A stretch of DNA of 64,000 nt from Ascidia mentula (Eukaryota > Chordata > Ascidiacea > Phlebobranchia > Ascidiidae): positions 5,580,001 to 5,644,000 of the forward strand of contig OX387198.1 in assembly GCA_947561715.1 (NCBI GenBank), given 5' to 3'. Each line of letters begins with the position of its first letter. Within the stretch, counting starts at the first letter, position 1. The position numbers were made by a program, and so were the translations under genes. Below the pieces are notes generated by a model. It ran no database searches. It was given only the letters and a program-made list of their open reading frames with translations, and was not told the DNA's origin. Below are positions 24,074 to 36,261 of the stretch, in pieces.

Positions 24074-26983
24074 TCACGTGTCCGCGCTCCTCTTACGAAC
24101 TTCCTTATATTTGTCGTCAACCTTCTTAAACCGGTTCAAAGCTCCACTGTCCTCGTTGACAGTTCCGATAATTTCTCCATACGGGGAATGCCCCGTCGGG
24201 TTTTCGGTAACAGCGACGAGGTCGTTGTTATTGGGTTCGATTAGACCGAATTGAGGGCTTCCTTTGTTCTCACTGCTGCTACATGCTATTTCATCAGGGG
24301 GGACTATGAGACTGTATGCAACCGCGTTTGGGTCCATTTGCTTGATCGCCACTATTTCGCTGTAGGCGCCAACCGGCTGCTGGGGTTGTGCCGCTTTAAC
24401 GGGTAACGGTGGAGCCGCGTCTTCCGCTTTATCGTAAGTCCCTTTACGCTTTGGAATGTCGGACGCGACGTCATAAAGGAAGAAGTTCTTCCTTCCAAAA
24501 GAAGTCGTCGCAGCCGCCTCGTGGCTCGTATCTTCCAGTCCTATCTCACAATACTGTCTATCCCCCGTTGCTGGGATTGGTTGTAGGTAGGGTCCTTCCT
24601 GAGTGTTTGGTGACTTTTTTCTCTTCTTGTTTCCGTCTAGGTCTATCACGTCGTACGGGGATGTTGTCAGGACGACGTTGCTGTAGTTGGACGAGATGTT
24701 GTCGTCACGCAAGGACACGTGGACTGCATATGGGTTGATGTCAGTGTTCGAGTTCGAACGTTTGCGATTTCTGCAAAAGTATGGCAGCTTTAGGAATTGG
24801 GAATGTGTTAGAAAAAATACTTGAATAGCGAACGTACACAAAATTTTGTGGAACTTTTAGTCATGCTATTGATGCCACATGCAATGTGTAAGGAAGATGT
24901 GTGGCCCTATATATTGCGGTAATAGTGCCAAAGTTCATGCAACAAATACTCTATACTGAAGGTGCGCCTAAAATTACTTTAAATTCTTTTATTCGGACAA
25001 AAAGTGTACATGCCCTTGATCACGTTTCAAGTCGCTCATCCGCAACATAAAACCTTTTCATACCTTCGACGTCGATACACAAGGTTGATCACACTTGCTG
25101 TGGCAATGGCCGTCAACGATAGAGCTATCAGGATGATCCAAACGAGCGATCCGGTCAACAGTGTCGGACCATCGGCTGTGGTAGAAGTGGTTGTTGTTGT
25201 CGTGGTCGGTTTATCGCTTGTTGCCGCTGCTGCCGCGCTGCGCGTTGCTGTAAGCAAGGACGTACTCGCCGTTTGCGCTGTGGAAAGTACGCTTTGAGAC
25301 GCAGTTAACGCTAGCGTCGCCGCGTGGCTGCTGTTTTGCATTTTACTATTGCCGCTGGTGGTCGCTGCTGCGCTGCCGCTACTGCTACTGCTGCTGCTCA
25401 GCTCTGCGCTTGCGGAAACCATGCTGCCTCGCGCATCCTCTGTTGTCGAGGATGTAACGCTTGTTTCTGACTGGCTACTGGTTGTTATGGTTGTGGTGGC
25501 GCTAGTTTCTTGCTTACCATCATCTCTGGTTGTTGCTTCTGGATTGATCAAAACCGAAACCGGCACCAGTTTGTACGTGATGTTGGCCTTAAAATGTTCC
25601 ACCAGGATCGTGATGTTGATGGTCGGGGGCCAAGATTTGGCAGGGAGCCAAGGCACGTGACACAAGCCGAGTTCGTTTGCGTCAAACAGCGTGTAATTGG
25701 TGTGGGGAACCACCCTCGGCGAATGATAGATCTTGCACATGTTCATTTTTGATGCACAAACCTTTTCGCCTGCAAAGACAAAAAACATGTGCTTGTAGGT
25801 TCTTCAAGTTCATGGATAATTGCAAATAACTAATGGTACTTTAAACGAACACATTTAGTGTTTGAAAGGTCTGCACATCATATTAACCAGCAAGTTTAGA
25901 GCAATAGCTTTCCTCTTTATAACCATATTTACAATGTAAATTGTTACTCTATAGATATAAATACCAGAGCCCTTGAGAGGAACAAAATGTGTTTTTTGGG
26001 GATTACATAACATTGCGGGGAGGACCAAGCTTACGTGGTAAAAATCCATTTGTTTCAGAGCAAACAACGACAATCACTGTCCTCTATTGGTATCCATTAT
26101 ACTTGTATGGGATCTAGTGCACTAAATTGGCTGCACTTCTGTCCCGTAGGGCTCGAAGCGTGTTGACAAAAACCGCATGCTTACCGTCGGGAAATGTGGC
26201 GTATTCGGACGAAGCCTCAGTGCAATGTGGAATATTTTGATTCGAAGCAATGTCGGCTGTTACCATCAGCACGAATGTGGCGTCCGTACCGTGCGTGGAA
26301 ATCGGCCAAGTGCAATTGATTTGGGTTTGGACCAACAAGTTACCCTCGTATTCCGCGAAGTGAGTTGCTGGACATTGTGTGTACTGGATCGCCGCTGTAC
26401 GGAGCAATTTTAATTAATGATTTGACACAACTTAAAAAAAAACATTTTTGGATTGAAATAGTGTTGCTTTAAGACTCACAAATCTATGAATAAAGTGAAA
26501 GGGTAACAATTACACCAAAGCTCTCTTGAAGATCATTTTCATTTATTTCGTGGTTTCAAAACATCACCCATCGGTAATAGTCTGATGTGTTGTCATACAA
26601 GGGGGTACAGACGAGTTTTGTCATCAATCAAGCCTTCAAGTTGGGTTCAGGCGGTGACGGACGACCGTGCGATTCTGCGAACCTTGGCTCACCCTTATCT
26701 TACCCGGGATATACACGAGTCCGGAAACGGGCATGTGTTGAGCCAGTCAGTGAGGGTGTCCAGTATATCCAAACAACCCGTGGCTTCCGGCCATGCCCAC
26801 TGACCCAAGACACGTACGCTGCGCGTTTCCGCACTATTTGTCTCGGATATGAAACTATATGGGATACCAGTAGTGTTTTTTAAACCGGCAAACCTGCAGG
26901 GTTAATATTTGATATGGATTACCTTGTGACGTTCCCACACACAGCGCAATGAGTGACGTCAGAATGATTCCGCTGCCGTTCAT
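24074..26983 (-). CDS. Array gene 3: large mucin-stalk receptor with scaffold-like tyrosine tail
   Basis: Exons: 26923-26983, 26185-26394, 25064-25769, 24074-24770; 557 residues, the longest of the array. The signal peptide is MNGSGIILTSLIALCVGTSQ. The second exon and the start of the third form a divergent CUB-like region (NCTWPIS in the first half, VEHFKANITYKLVPV at the end). The rest of the 706-base third exon encodes a Ser/Ala/Thr mucin stalk and the helix LVWIILIALSLTAIATASVI, with stop-transfer arginines. The 232-residue tail holds about twelve tyrosines: PYAVHV, NYSNVV, PYDVIDL, PYLQPI, QYCEIGL, LYDVASD, TYDKAED, AYSEIVAI, AYSLIV, PYGEII and KYKEV, plus PPLPVK, an SH3-type proline motif. 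That density is typical of membrane scaffolds that recruit several SH2/SH3 proteins. It has no DNxLY motif, unlike most neighbours. The function is inferred. Confidence 0.8.
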
Positions 26984-28533
26984 TTTCGCTTTCAGGTTAT
27001 TCTGTTCATTCTTATACCAGAACGTTTACCAGCTATTATTCTGCATGGATATCACAGTATTATTCTAACGATTAACTCAATACCAATAATATGTTTGACA
27101 ACAAATTCGGTTACATTGTTATATCTTCCTCATCACCTCAAATCAACACACTATATTTTTCCTATATTTCCTCTATAGTGCGTGCTGCACATAAACAACT
27201 GTAAACCTATGCTATTTACTATCAACAACTTAATTCATCTATCTAAGAAAGTCGCCTTTCTTCGTATCTCCGACGTTGTTAGGTTTACCTCTCATCACTT
27301 TAATCCTATATCATAGGTAACGTGAGTACGGCTGTTTATTATTGTTACTCAGTGCATCGACCTGATGCAATGGTTTAAACCCCACGCTGATAATAACACA
27401 ACTCCTATCATGCGGCTTGGTTCTGCGTGGTTCATTCACACGCAATCATAGCCCAGCTACAACCACGTGACCGGAAATTGCGCTTGGTTACGCTCCTTCC
27501 GCTTTCGCATTGCGTCATTTTTGTGTTGATTTGTTTAGAGCTCTTGGGCGACATCGTGTAAACAGTTTATATTCATCTATTTGGAAAATGCCAAGAAATG
27601 CCAGCACTTTCTACTTGCGCCTTCTTAAGATTGTTTTATAAATTTGTGAGTAATTATTTTTCATGTTATTCCATTAAAAACCTCGGTACTGAATGGTAAA
27701 CGCACTATTCATATTTTTCTCTCCCACATATAGTTTATTGTTAAGGACAGCGATGCAGTTTATTAGTTCCTCTTTGCACAATTTCATTATTCTCCTTTTT
27801 CTTGTGAAATCTGAATTGAGATATTTTTTTATATTCCGTGTCGAAAACTAAATTGTGAAAAAAAGCTACGACCGACATGTGCAAATATAGTTTCGAACAC
27901 TGCTTAGATGGTGATAAACACGCGTCTAACTAGGCAAGTCTTTCAAGAGCAATATTATAGCCTTGGATTTTATATTCCGATTGAGTCACCGCAGGGTGTT
28001 TGCGTCTAAAACTAAAGTAAGCGGACACATTTCGAAATATACAGCCGATTAAGTGTCGCTAAACCTTACTCTAAGTCTGACCCTGATAGTAAGGCGATAA
28101 CTAACTTAATACGAGATGTACCTTTCACAATAGTTTTATCGTGGGTGTCGTTACCTCATTTATACTTTTCTGTGGTCTAATTTATTGGCACGGAACCACC
28201 TCAACCAGCGTGTCACACGTTTTTGCGTAGGTTAGGTTGATTTCGTAACACAGGCGTAATTTCCTATGGGGACATTTTGGTATGTGGGTGGGCTGCATGC
28301 TAGGTGTGCGCACGGAGTTTTAGTTTGTGACGCGTTTGGTACAAAAATGAATTTCGGCTTGTCATCGGTAATAAAATATACGTAACCACTATATTTGCGA
28401 TCTATTAGTTTGAACAGGGCACTGGATTGAAAACTTGTTACCTCACGCGTCCACATTTTTAACAACTGAATAAAACACTTTAATGACAAAATATATCGTT
28501 CATTTGTTTATTCGACGCACATTACCACAATAT
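26984..28533. other. Intergenic 1.5 kb, 5' flank of gene 3
   Basis: No supported gene. A minus-strand frame at 28232-28489 lacks splice sites, a signal peptide and family resemblance. TGCGTCA at 27511-27517 resembles the bZIP-type site found upstream of several array genes. Confidence 0.45.
28507..28512 (-). terminator. Polyadenylation signal of gene 4
   Basis: AATAAA on the minus strand starts 21 bases after the stop codon of gene 4, giving a very short 3' untranslated region. Confidence 0.6.
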
Positions 28534-29660
28534 TTATGTGTTTGTTTGCTTGGGGTCGGTCGCCAAGCTGTACAAAAGTTCTCCAGCTAAAGGTTCGGTT
28601 GTAACGCCCGGATTGTTGTATATTTCGTTAACAACTGTTTGTGCCTCCGTATTTCCATCCTCAACCGCTTCGTAAACGTCCGTGGAAAGAAAATCCGCTG
28701 GTTCTTGTTTGATATTTTCATGCTCGGCATATTCATTATCTCGAACTTGGTGTCTTGCTATGATGTCCGCCTTTGCCCGCTCAAGTCTAACCGTCCTCCT
28801 TCTGGCAATCACAGTTTTTCGGTATGTAAACAACATACTGACATAAAACAACAACTAAACTTACCTGTAAATAAGAAATAAAAATACGGCTGCCGCTATT
28901 AGAAGCACTACCCCAAGCACGGTCAGGCCAATGTATATGCCGTTGTCGGGTGCAAAATCGGTAACCCAAAGTTCCCGATTGAAGCCGGTGATTGTTTGGT
29001 TTTTGATCAAAACCGAGGTGATAATTGTTGGCATAATTGCAGTGGATTCCGATTTAGAATTCCCAACATATGTGATTGGTTTTGTGCTGGTTGATTTCTT
29101 TTCCGTTATGATCGTCTGTGTTTTCGTCACTAGTGTGGTGGTCTCCTTGGCAGCTGCATTACACAAGCTTAGCTTATAATTAATATGGACGGTGAACTAT
29201 GTAACGAAATATACCTGGCATGTGCGCAAAAACAGTAACTACACTTTTTCCGCCAGTGAAATCATTGGTAAATTTTATGTTTTCCCAATCTGGGGGTTCG
29301 ATCACAAGACAGTCTTCATTTTCGTATGGAACGTGATGGTCAGCATCTGGGTACAGTTTAAAACACTCCGGTAATATGTTGGTGTTGTCTCCATAAAATG
29401 TCAACTGTCCGTTCGTTACGGTCACTTTTATGTAGCTATATCCTGCACCGTTGAAGTGTATGCACCTTTTGTTTTCAAGCCTCACTTCTCCAGCTAATAT
29501 CAGTTTATGACATCCTGAAATAGGCAAAAAAAAGTGTGATTGAATTTGCCTTTATGAATAACTTCAAGTTTATAGTGTTTAAGAATTTCAATTACTTACC
29601 TGTAGAAACGCCTTGGCCCAAGAAGCAGCCTAATAAAACCACAAGAATGTACACATCCAT
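28534..29660 (-). CDS. Array gene 4: short-intron receptor with single-exon ectodomain
   Basis: Exons: 29600-29660, 29215-29514, 28865-29153, 28534-28801; 305 residues. The signal peptide (MDVYILVVLLGCFLG) is followed by one 300-base ectodomain exon with four or five cysteines (GCHKLIL, KRCIHF, PECFKLY, EDCLVIE). It has beta-rich alternation and could be a remote CUB relative, but I do not recognise the fold. The acceptor before the stalk exon is taken after ATGCAG because only that one keeps phase 1. The helix is IGLTVLGVVLLIAAAVFLFL. The tail has NEYAEHENI, DVYEAV, VVNEIYNNP and ELLYSLA. VVNEIYNNP closely matches VINELYNNP in gene 5, linking the two tails although the ectodomains differ. 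Confidence 0.8.
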
Positions 29661-30455
29661 CGTTTCTTGTTTAATTTCTTAGTTAATTGTAGTGTTATTG
29701 TTGGAACTGGCTGCCTTTACTTCCGACATCAACTTAGGCGCTTCCTCAACTAGCCCACGCACAATGCATCATGAGTTAATCATCATGGAAGCTCTATAGT
29801 ATGGCATCTACCGTCATACTAGTGCGTATTGTGTATTGCATTCCAGTTACATGCTGCGTATGATGCACTGCCTAAATGTTTACTGGCGTGGTGGAGTTGC
29901 ATGAAATGGGTGACTATTTTATTAAGTCAGTATGGTGCACGTGTTTGTGTCTGAGGCATGCTTTGATAAACAAAAAAATAGACCATACAACTTGACGCAC
30001 TTGTCTGGTTACTCAGCACGGGGGAGCGTTGCGTAAAATCAAATTCGTGACTGTGAATGACGGACCAAAATATCGTTCGTGGATCAACGTTTGTTGAATG
30101 TTGACGCCGACTGAAAACGCCCATATTTCGAAATAAGTGCAAATGAAACTGCTGCCAACCACAAAATCACATGAAACGGTATTACGTCATATCCTTGCGT
30201 CATTGCGGAATATGTTTTGCTTCCTTTGCGCGAATTATTTTATGTTTTATAGGATATATTTTTTATCCATCCGTGCCGGTGGATACAAAAATGAAAGATG
30301 TTTTTGTTCAAAATACAAAACTCTCCGATTTTTGACAAATGTTATAATTTGAACAGTGCAGCACACCGAAGGCACTCAGATTTTAAATTTGTTTGACGTA
30401 ATTTGTTACCATGCAAGCCCAAACAAACACATTTGTCATTATACGTCAATCGACT
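29661..30455. other. Intergenic, 5' flank of gene 4
   Basis: No coding exon. TTACGTCAT (30182-30190) followed by TGCGTCA (30196-30202) forms a paired bZIP-like element about 520 bases upstream of the gene 4 start; the same pair occurs upstream of gene 5. Confidence 0.45.
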
Positions 30456-32124
30456 TTAAAATGAAGGCTGGTGTGTTTTGTACAGTATGTTCACGACCAT
30501 TTCCTTCTCGCTCTGATCGACTCCACCTCCAATTTCTCCGGCCATTGTGTATGTTACACCACTTGTATGTGCTGGATTGTTGTACAGTTCGTTGATGACA
30601 GTCATGCGTTCGCTAGTGGACTGTTCATCTTGGATTAGTTCGTATGTGTGGTCCCTGGATGGCTTTCTTTCCGTTTCCGCGCAACCAACGGTTGTAGTTT
30701 TTTTGCGGTTCCTGAACCTGCAGAATGTAGAAAAACAATTGAACGTTTCCTCATGCTACAGTGTTTTATCAAGTATATACTTTTTCAATAAAAATATAAA
30801 CATTTTTCCGCATTAGGGTATCCTGTCTACTGCTGATGCAACGTGTCTAAATGTTAATGCAAATGCGCAGAAGAGAAAATGTTTTCCGAGATATGAAATG
30901 CTCGCGCTCTGTTTTGTAGTTGTTTATGGTTCCATCGCATTAAGTTTTCATATCTTACAGCTACTGTTTAGAAGGCTCGATAAGCACAGGGTTTAAACCG
31001 CATGAAAGGGCAAAGTAGCTCATTTTCGTGAAAAAAGTGGTTGCAATGCTTACCTGTAGAGGAAAATGGCAGCAACAAGGAGAACGATGATCACCAGTAC
31101 CACTCCTGCTATTATGAATCCCATTTGAAGGTTATCCAAGGCACCTAGAATAAAATTAAAACTAAATTAAAACATATTCTGTCAACTTTATGTCACTTAA
31201 GTTTACATTATTGCGGAAAAAAAACTTCTTGCCGTATTTCGTACAACTGCTGCACCTACGTTTAAAAAGCGTCTTAAACCCTGTCATAATGACAAAATGT
31301 AGACACAGCTATCAACGCTGCCCTAAAGTTTTGGTTGTGAAGAGGTCACAACACTCACCAGACTTCAGTGGTGTTCCAACAGACAAGTGCGTAGACATGT
31401 AAGTTGATGTGTCACGTTTCGATGATTTCTGCATTGCAGTTTGTGTAACTTCAGCAGCCGAGGTTTGCAATTGCTCAACGGTGGTGGTAACTGTGGTCGT
31501 TGTTGCCGCGGTCGTGCTTATATCTTGAATAACATCAAAGAACAATAGCTTTAAATAAAGGGTGTAAGCTTTGTACAGTTACCTCCAGCGCACGGAAAAT
31601 ATTCAATCGAAAAGCCATCGTTGTTTATATGAGCGAAAGCTGTTGGGTTTCTCCATGTTCGAGGAACGATAGGATCACAAGTTTGATTGCAAAACCCTCT
31701 GACATCTACGCTTTCTTTGATAACCAGACATGAACCTTGAACGAATATATTAACATTGGTTGCACTTGGATTTTTAAAATTTAAATCTTACAAACCTGCA
31801 TGAAACGTTGGGTCTGTAACCGATCCAATCGAACCCTTCAGGATGTTAATTTGAATGGCACTAAATCTTTTTTCACCTGTAACAATTATCATTTTGCATT
31901 GACTAATTTTATTCTGCGCCGTACGTTGGATGTAAAGATTGTAAACTTGTTTTTGATCGGTGATGTTCAGTTCACCTTTAGGACAAATACTGTCAGCATT
32001 GGTTTCTGCAAAATTGGTTCTCGCGTTTAATCACTCGTCGCCATTAACAAATCAATTTTTACTCTCAACAATGCAGCGTACCTTTAACGACAAGCACCAA
32101 TAACAAGATACAACCAAGCTTCAT
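30456..32124 (-). CDS. Array gene 5: receptor of the 5/6 pair
   Basis: Exons: 32082-32124, 31796-32005, 31583-31735, 31359-31523, 31054-31144, 30456-30717; 307 residues. The signal peptide is MKLGCILLLVLVVKG. The two ectodomain exons (with GSIGSVTDPTFHAG at the junction and FCNQTCDPIVPRTWR in the second) are nearly the same as in gene 6, but I recognise no family. A Thr-rich stalk and the helix MGFIIAGVVLVIIVLLVAAI follow. The tail has HTYELI, INELYNNP, VTYTMA and VVNILYKT. Ectodomain exon lengths (210, 153) and the helix exon (91) are identical to gene 6, while the tails are unrelated apart from short tyrosine motifs. This points to tandem duplication followed by tail exchange or fast tail change. 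Confidence 0.85.
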
Positions 32125-33597
32125 CTTCTTGTTCGATTTGTTTTCGTACATACACTGCTATACTGCCTTACAAACAACAACAACATACGAAGAGGATTGC
32201 TGAAAAACAACAACACATATACTCTGCTATCATTTGACGCAATGAATCACCGACGTTTGTTGCGCTACGTAACGTCAACGCCTGTTAAAGACACCGCGTT
32301 TGCACCTAAATATATAGCACTAATTCCAATAAAGATGATTTGCAATGTCAACGCCCAAATATTTTTCATTTCCAGGTTGATGCTGTACCAGATTCTCAAT
32401 GAGTAACTTTTGACACCGCTTTTGTCACGACAAACTTTCCCTGCTATGCGCTTCCTGGTAAAACTGGCACCCATATTGTTTAAATAATAAAGCTGCTAAT
32501 TTGTAGCCAGTACAGACTTTTCAGGACATGCCCTTTAAAGCCACGTTTCAAATCACAGAGTCCGGCCTGTCGCGTTCGTTTGGATATTTTCGCTAACAAA
32601 CGTGTGATTACGATTTTGCACACGCTTTTGAAGTCGGATTAAAATGACGCTGCCAAAAAAACTTACAGAAACTAGCTTTGAGATTATTCACGGTTAGTAA
32701 TTGGAAAAATCTGTTCATGTGAAAATGCAAAATTTATTTGAGTTGTTGACACCATACTGTAAACACATTCCTCGACTTTTGGTCGACTATGCCGTACTTC
32801 TTAGATTTTTACCTTACCGAAAGTAGCGCCATCTGCCACGTTATATGTGCACCCCTCTTAGTAGATGATATTTTCCATAGCAGAGTTCTTACAACCGATT
32901 TGTGTTTGCTGAAGACAGGCAAATATAAAGTTATCCCCCAATATAAGAAAATAGTCAAAGTTGTAAATTCACACGCCCATACGTTTTCTTCTCCACCATT
33001 CAGCTGACAACATTGGTTACGTTTCTTACTACGTGGGAAAAAACATTCGATTTTCGACCCTAGTGGCTAAAAGCACATTAATATTGTTTAAATTCGGGAT
33101 GCGCTCTGACCTATTCGGGCTAACTTTTCAGAGATTGTCGCAAAGCTTATACGGTAAAAGTCGCACAAGCCGTCGCGCCAGCCAAATGGTAAAGGAGCCA
33201 TCCAAGAGACCACATGACATAGTGTTACGTCATAGTATTGCGTCATCGCACTTCTACTTTTTCTCATTGTTTGCTGTATGTATGCATCCCCAGTTTGACT
33301 TGTTGGAACACGAGAAGCAAAAAGCACATTTGTGCTGTGTGCGGTTCTGTGAGTGTGAAAACACAAACTTTGATGTTAAAAGAAAACTGTCTGTAGAAAC
33401 TACGTCACCCATTTTAATGTTAGCATGCGAAAAACGCAACACTGAAACCAAAGACACACGTTAAATTTGGGTAACAGTTAAAATCAAGTTGCAGCTCAAA
33501 TACTTCACGTTCAGATAAAACGCTGTTTAAATAAAACTGATGTTCGATGCTTCTGAAACCATTCTCACAGAGCCTTTACGAATTCACCAATTCCATT
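32125..33597. other. Intergenic 1.5 kb with a duplicated flank block
   Basis: This holds the 5' flank of gene 5, including the duplicated block at 32985-33265, and the 3' flank of gene 6. TTTAAATAATAAAG near 32478-32491 resembles TTTAAATACTAAAG upstream of gene 6 and may be a core-promoter element. No gene is supported. Confidence 0.5.
32985..33265. repeat. Duplicated 5' flank block, copy upstream of gene 5
   Basis: About 280 bases are highly similar (roughly 90 percent by eye) to 35865-36150, including GCTAAAAGCACATTAA, TTCGGGATGCGCTCTGAC and GTTACGTCATAGTATT. Each copy lies about 0.8-1.1 kb upstream of the start of gene 5 or gene 6, so gene and flank were duplicated as one unit of about 2.9 kb. 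Confidence 0.8.
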
Positions 33598-35104
33598 TTA
33601 CGGCACATTTACATACGGCGCATTGACATATGGCACATTGACATACGTCACGTTGTTAGTAACCTCGTTTAAAATCATTGCACGCTCGATGGTCGTGATG
33701 CCATCTTTGACCAGTTCGTATTGATATTCGATGTTTTCTTGTTCGTCTCCCGCTTGGTAAACCGTTCCAGTTTTTTTGGCTTTTCTGCGCCTACAGAAAA
33801 ATGTCCTTTACAGTAAAACATTTTATTGGGCTGTTTAATGCAGTTTGGAAACCTCATATAGAGTATGAGGTGAAGATTGGACACCTTTACATGAATATAG
33901 TCTGCAATACTTACATTTTCACACAACGCACAGCGACGAGGGAAATGACTATCACCAGAATCGCTGCGGCTGTTATGAATCCAACCTGGAGACTACTTAA
34001 GCCACCTTCATGAAAAAAAATTATCTTCAAGTTGAACAACTTAGCTTGTGCAAAGTCATGTTAGATTATTAACGCCACTTCGAAATGTATCTGCTTCACA
34101 CTGCAGATGTTTGTAACGGTTATTTACAATGAAAAATATGCTTAAAACACATCTAAAATCTAACCAGATTCATGTGTTAAAGAAATGCTTTTCGCCTGAA
34201 ATAAATGTGGTCGTCACAGAGTTTTCACCAAAGTCTTAAAATGTAACCTTGAACTGCAACAAACGTTGAACTAAGGTGTGGGTTTGGTCACTTCTTACCT
34301 GGATTTAGTGGTGTTACAAGTGGCTGGTGTGTGGACATACGTGCTGTCACGTTTGCTTTGGGTGACTTCGATATTTCGTCCACAGTTTGTTTAACCTCTG
34401 CGGACAAGGTTTGCAAAAGTCTAACTCCGGTGGTAATAGTGGTCGATGTTACCGCGGCGATGCTCAAATCTTCATCCACGTCATTGATAAAAACAAAACA
34501 AATTTTTATGTAAAAAAAATTTCAATATATTTACCTTCAGCGCACGGAAAGTATTCAATCGTAAAGCCATCGTTGTTTATATAAGCGAAAGCTGTTGGTT
34601 TTCTCCATGTTCGGGGGACTATAGGATCACAAGTTTGGTTGCAAAATCCTTTGACATCACTGTTTTTTTTGATAACCAGACATGAACCTTTAACGAATAT
34701 ACTAACATTAATTGCACTTGGATTTTAAATACGATTTTAAATAAATCCTACAAACCTGCATGAAACGTTGGGTCTGTAACCGATCCAATCGAACCCTTCA
34801 GGATGTTAATTTGAATGGCATTAAATCTTTTTTCACTTGTAGCAATTATCATTTTGCATTGACTTAATTTATTCTGTGCCGTAGGTTTGATGTAAAGATT
34901 GTAAACTTGTTTTTGATCGGTGATGTTGAGTTCACCTTTAGGACAAATGCTGTCAGCATTGGTTTCTGCAAAGTTTGTTCGCGTGTTAGTTTTTTTTTTC
35001 ATTGCCACTTGAAATTGTGTTCGGAAAAATATCTACTTACAAATATAAGATTTACCTTCAAAAATCAGTGCTATTGATAATACAAAACCTAACTTCATAT
35101 CCAT
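33598..35104 (-). CDS. Array gene 6: receptor with triple YVNV tail
   Basis: Exons: 35056-35104, 34756-34965, 34535-34687, 34299-34469, 33915-34005, 33598-33790; 288 residues. The signal peptide is MDMKLGFVLSIALIFEG. The ectodomain is a near copy of gene 5. The helix is VGFITAAAILVIVISLVAV. The short tail has TVYQAG, IEYQYELV, then a C-terminal run TYVNVPYVNAPYVNVP made by three 15-base repeat units (33607-33651). YVNV is a textbook Grb2 SH2-binding site (pY-x-N), and VTYVNV also fits the ITIM pattern V-x-Y-x-x-V. Gene 5 lacks this run. The last tail unit ends directly at TAA. The tail intron donor falls as AAAAT/GTAAGT, keeping phase 2. Confidence 0.85.
33607..33651 (-). repeat. Three 15-base tandem units encoding YVN motifs
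   Basis: The units on the minus strand begin GTGACG, GTGCCA and GCGCCG, each followed by TATGT and AAT. They keep the reading frame and each adds one Tyr-Val-Asn site to the end of the gene 6 tail. Confidence 0.85.
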
Positions 35105-35329
35105 CTTTAAAGCTGATTCTGGTTTGTTGCAATAGCAACGCTTGTTAAAGTTCCAAACAAACAAATCTAGTTCATATATATTTTTTTACCTATTGTGCAA
35201 CATTTGTAAGCATTTGGATCAAGTTAGACAACATTTGTAATGCTTCCTGTTAAACTGGCATTGCATTTTGTTTAAATACTAAAGTCGCCAACATACTTTT
35301 CAAGGAAATGTTTTCAGAGAACGCGTAAG

Positions 35330-35600
35330 GTGCAAACGTGACTTTTCGGTTACGTTTGGATATTTTTTCCTACTAACGTGTTGTTACGAGGTTTGCCCTG
35401 AGACATTTTATGCCAAATTGTCCTAAAGATTTTCCCGCAGTTTTCCAGTCCCATGCATTTCCCATTGTTTTCGTCTTTTTTTCCCGGTTTTATGTACGAT
35501 ATGTTTGATTTAACAAGACAACTTGTCTCTTCGCAGGCTTTTTACCATAGTAAAGTTGTACTGATTTACAGTAGCAACATTTAATATTGTCATTCCGAAA
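35330..35600. repeat. Flank block shared with 37730-38000
   Basis: The two stretches share GTTTGGATATTTTTT, CTACTAACGT, a TTGTTTTCGTCTTT box, ATATGTTTGATTTAACAA and CCATAGTAAAG-type ends in the same order. A weaker copy of the first part lies near 32570 upstream of gene 5. These are probably remnants of a common 5' region of genes 5, 6 and 7. Confidence 0.65.
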
Positions 35601-35724
35601 TCGACCTTATCTAACGCCACTTGTTGTGCGTGACACAGGTGAAAACTTTACGTTTGCAAAATTACAATATAAAAAAACCCTCTACTATCATGATTGGCTG
35701 ATGATTGGCCCACCAGCAGCTTAT

Positions 35725-35860
35725 TTTCTCGGCCAGTTTTAGCATTTCTTATTTACCTTTTTATTTTTCGTTTTCCGTTTTATTTTAGAACTGAAGATGC
35801 TTAGTTATAGCGAAACATGTATTCTTTACAATAAATGCGTTTGACACAAGGTTATTTTAC
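35725..35860 (+). repeat. Short interspersed repeat, copy 2
   Basis: This matches 14115-14235 in block order: CGGCCAGTTTT, AGCAT, T-rich run, AGAACTGAAGATG, AGCGAAACATGT, GACACAAGGTT. CTGAAGA at 35791-35797 and GAAA at 35812-35815 flank a short GCT/AGC stem. Confidence 0.5.
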
Positions 35861-35864
35861 GTTT

Positions 35865-36150
35865 TCTTCTCCACTATTCAGCCGATAACATTGGTTAAGT
35901 TTCTTACGGCGTGGGGAAAACCAGTCGATTTTCGACCGTAGTGGCTAAAAGCACATTAACATTGTTTAAATTCGGGATGCGCTCTGACTATTTGGGCTAA
36001 CTTTTCAGAGATTGTCGCAAAGCTTAAACGGTAAAAGTCGTACAACCCGTCGCACCAGCCAAGTGGTAAAGGAGCCATCCAAGAGACCACATGACATAGT
36101 GTTACGTCATAGTATTTCGTCATCGCACTTGTAGTTTCATTTTGTTTGCT
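35865..36150. repeat. Duplicated 5' flank block, copy upstream of gene 6
   Basis: This is the second copy of the block described at 32985-33265. The TGCGTCA site of copy 1 reads TTCGTCA here. Confidence 0.8.
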
Positions 36151-36261
36151 GTATGGGACCTTACAGGTCGAAACAGTGCGTGTACAGACCCTGTCTGCAG
36201 CACGCCAATATTATGGCTTTTTTGCACATATGTTTCTGTTTGGTTTGTGTAATTTCGTCGG

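Larger units (their letters stand above)
35105..36261. other. Intergenic between gene 6 and truncated gene 7
   Basis: This holds the 5' flank of gene 6: a block shared with the flank of gene 7 (35330-35600), an interspersed repeat copy (35725-35860) and a block shared with the flank of gene 5 (35865-36150). No stalk, helix or tail exon for gene 7 could be found. Confidence 0.55.

Noticed and set aside
28232-28489. Minus-strand frame of 85 codons as a possible small gene
   Set aside because: No signal peptide, splice sites or family resemblance, and it starts just after a polyadenylation signal of gene 4 in intergenic DNA.
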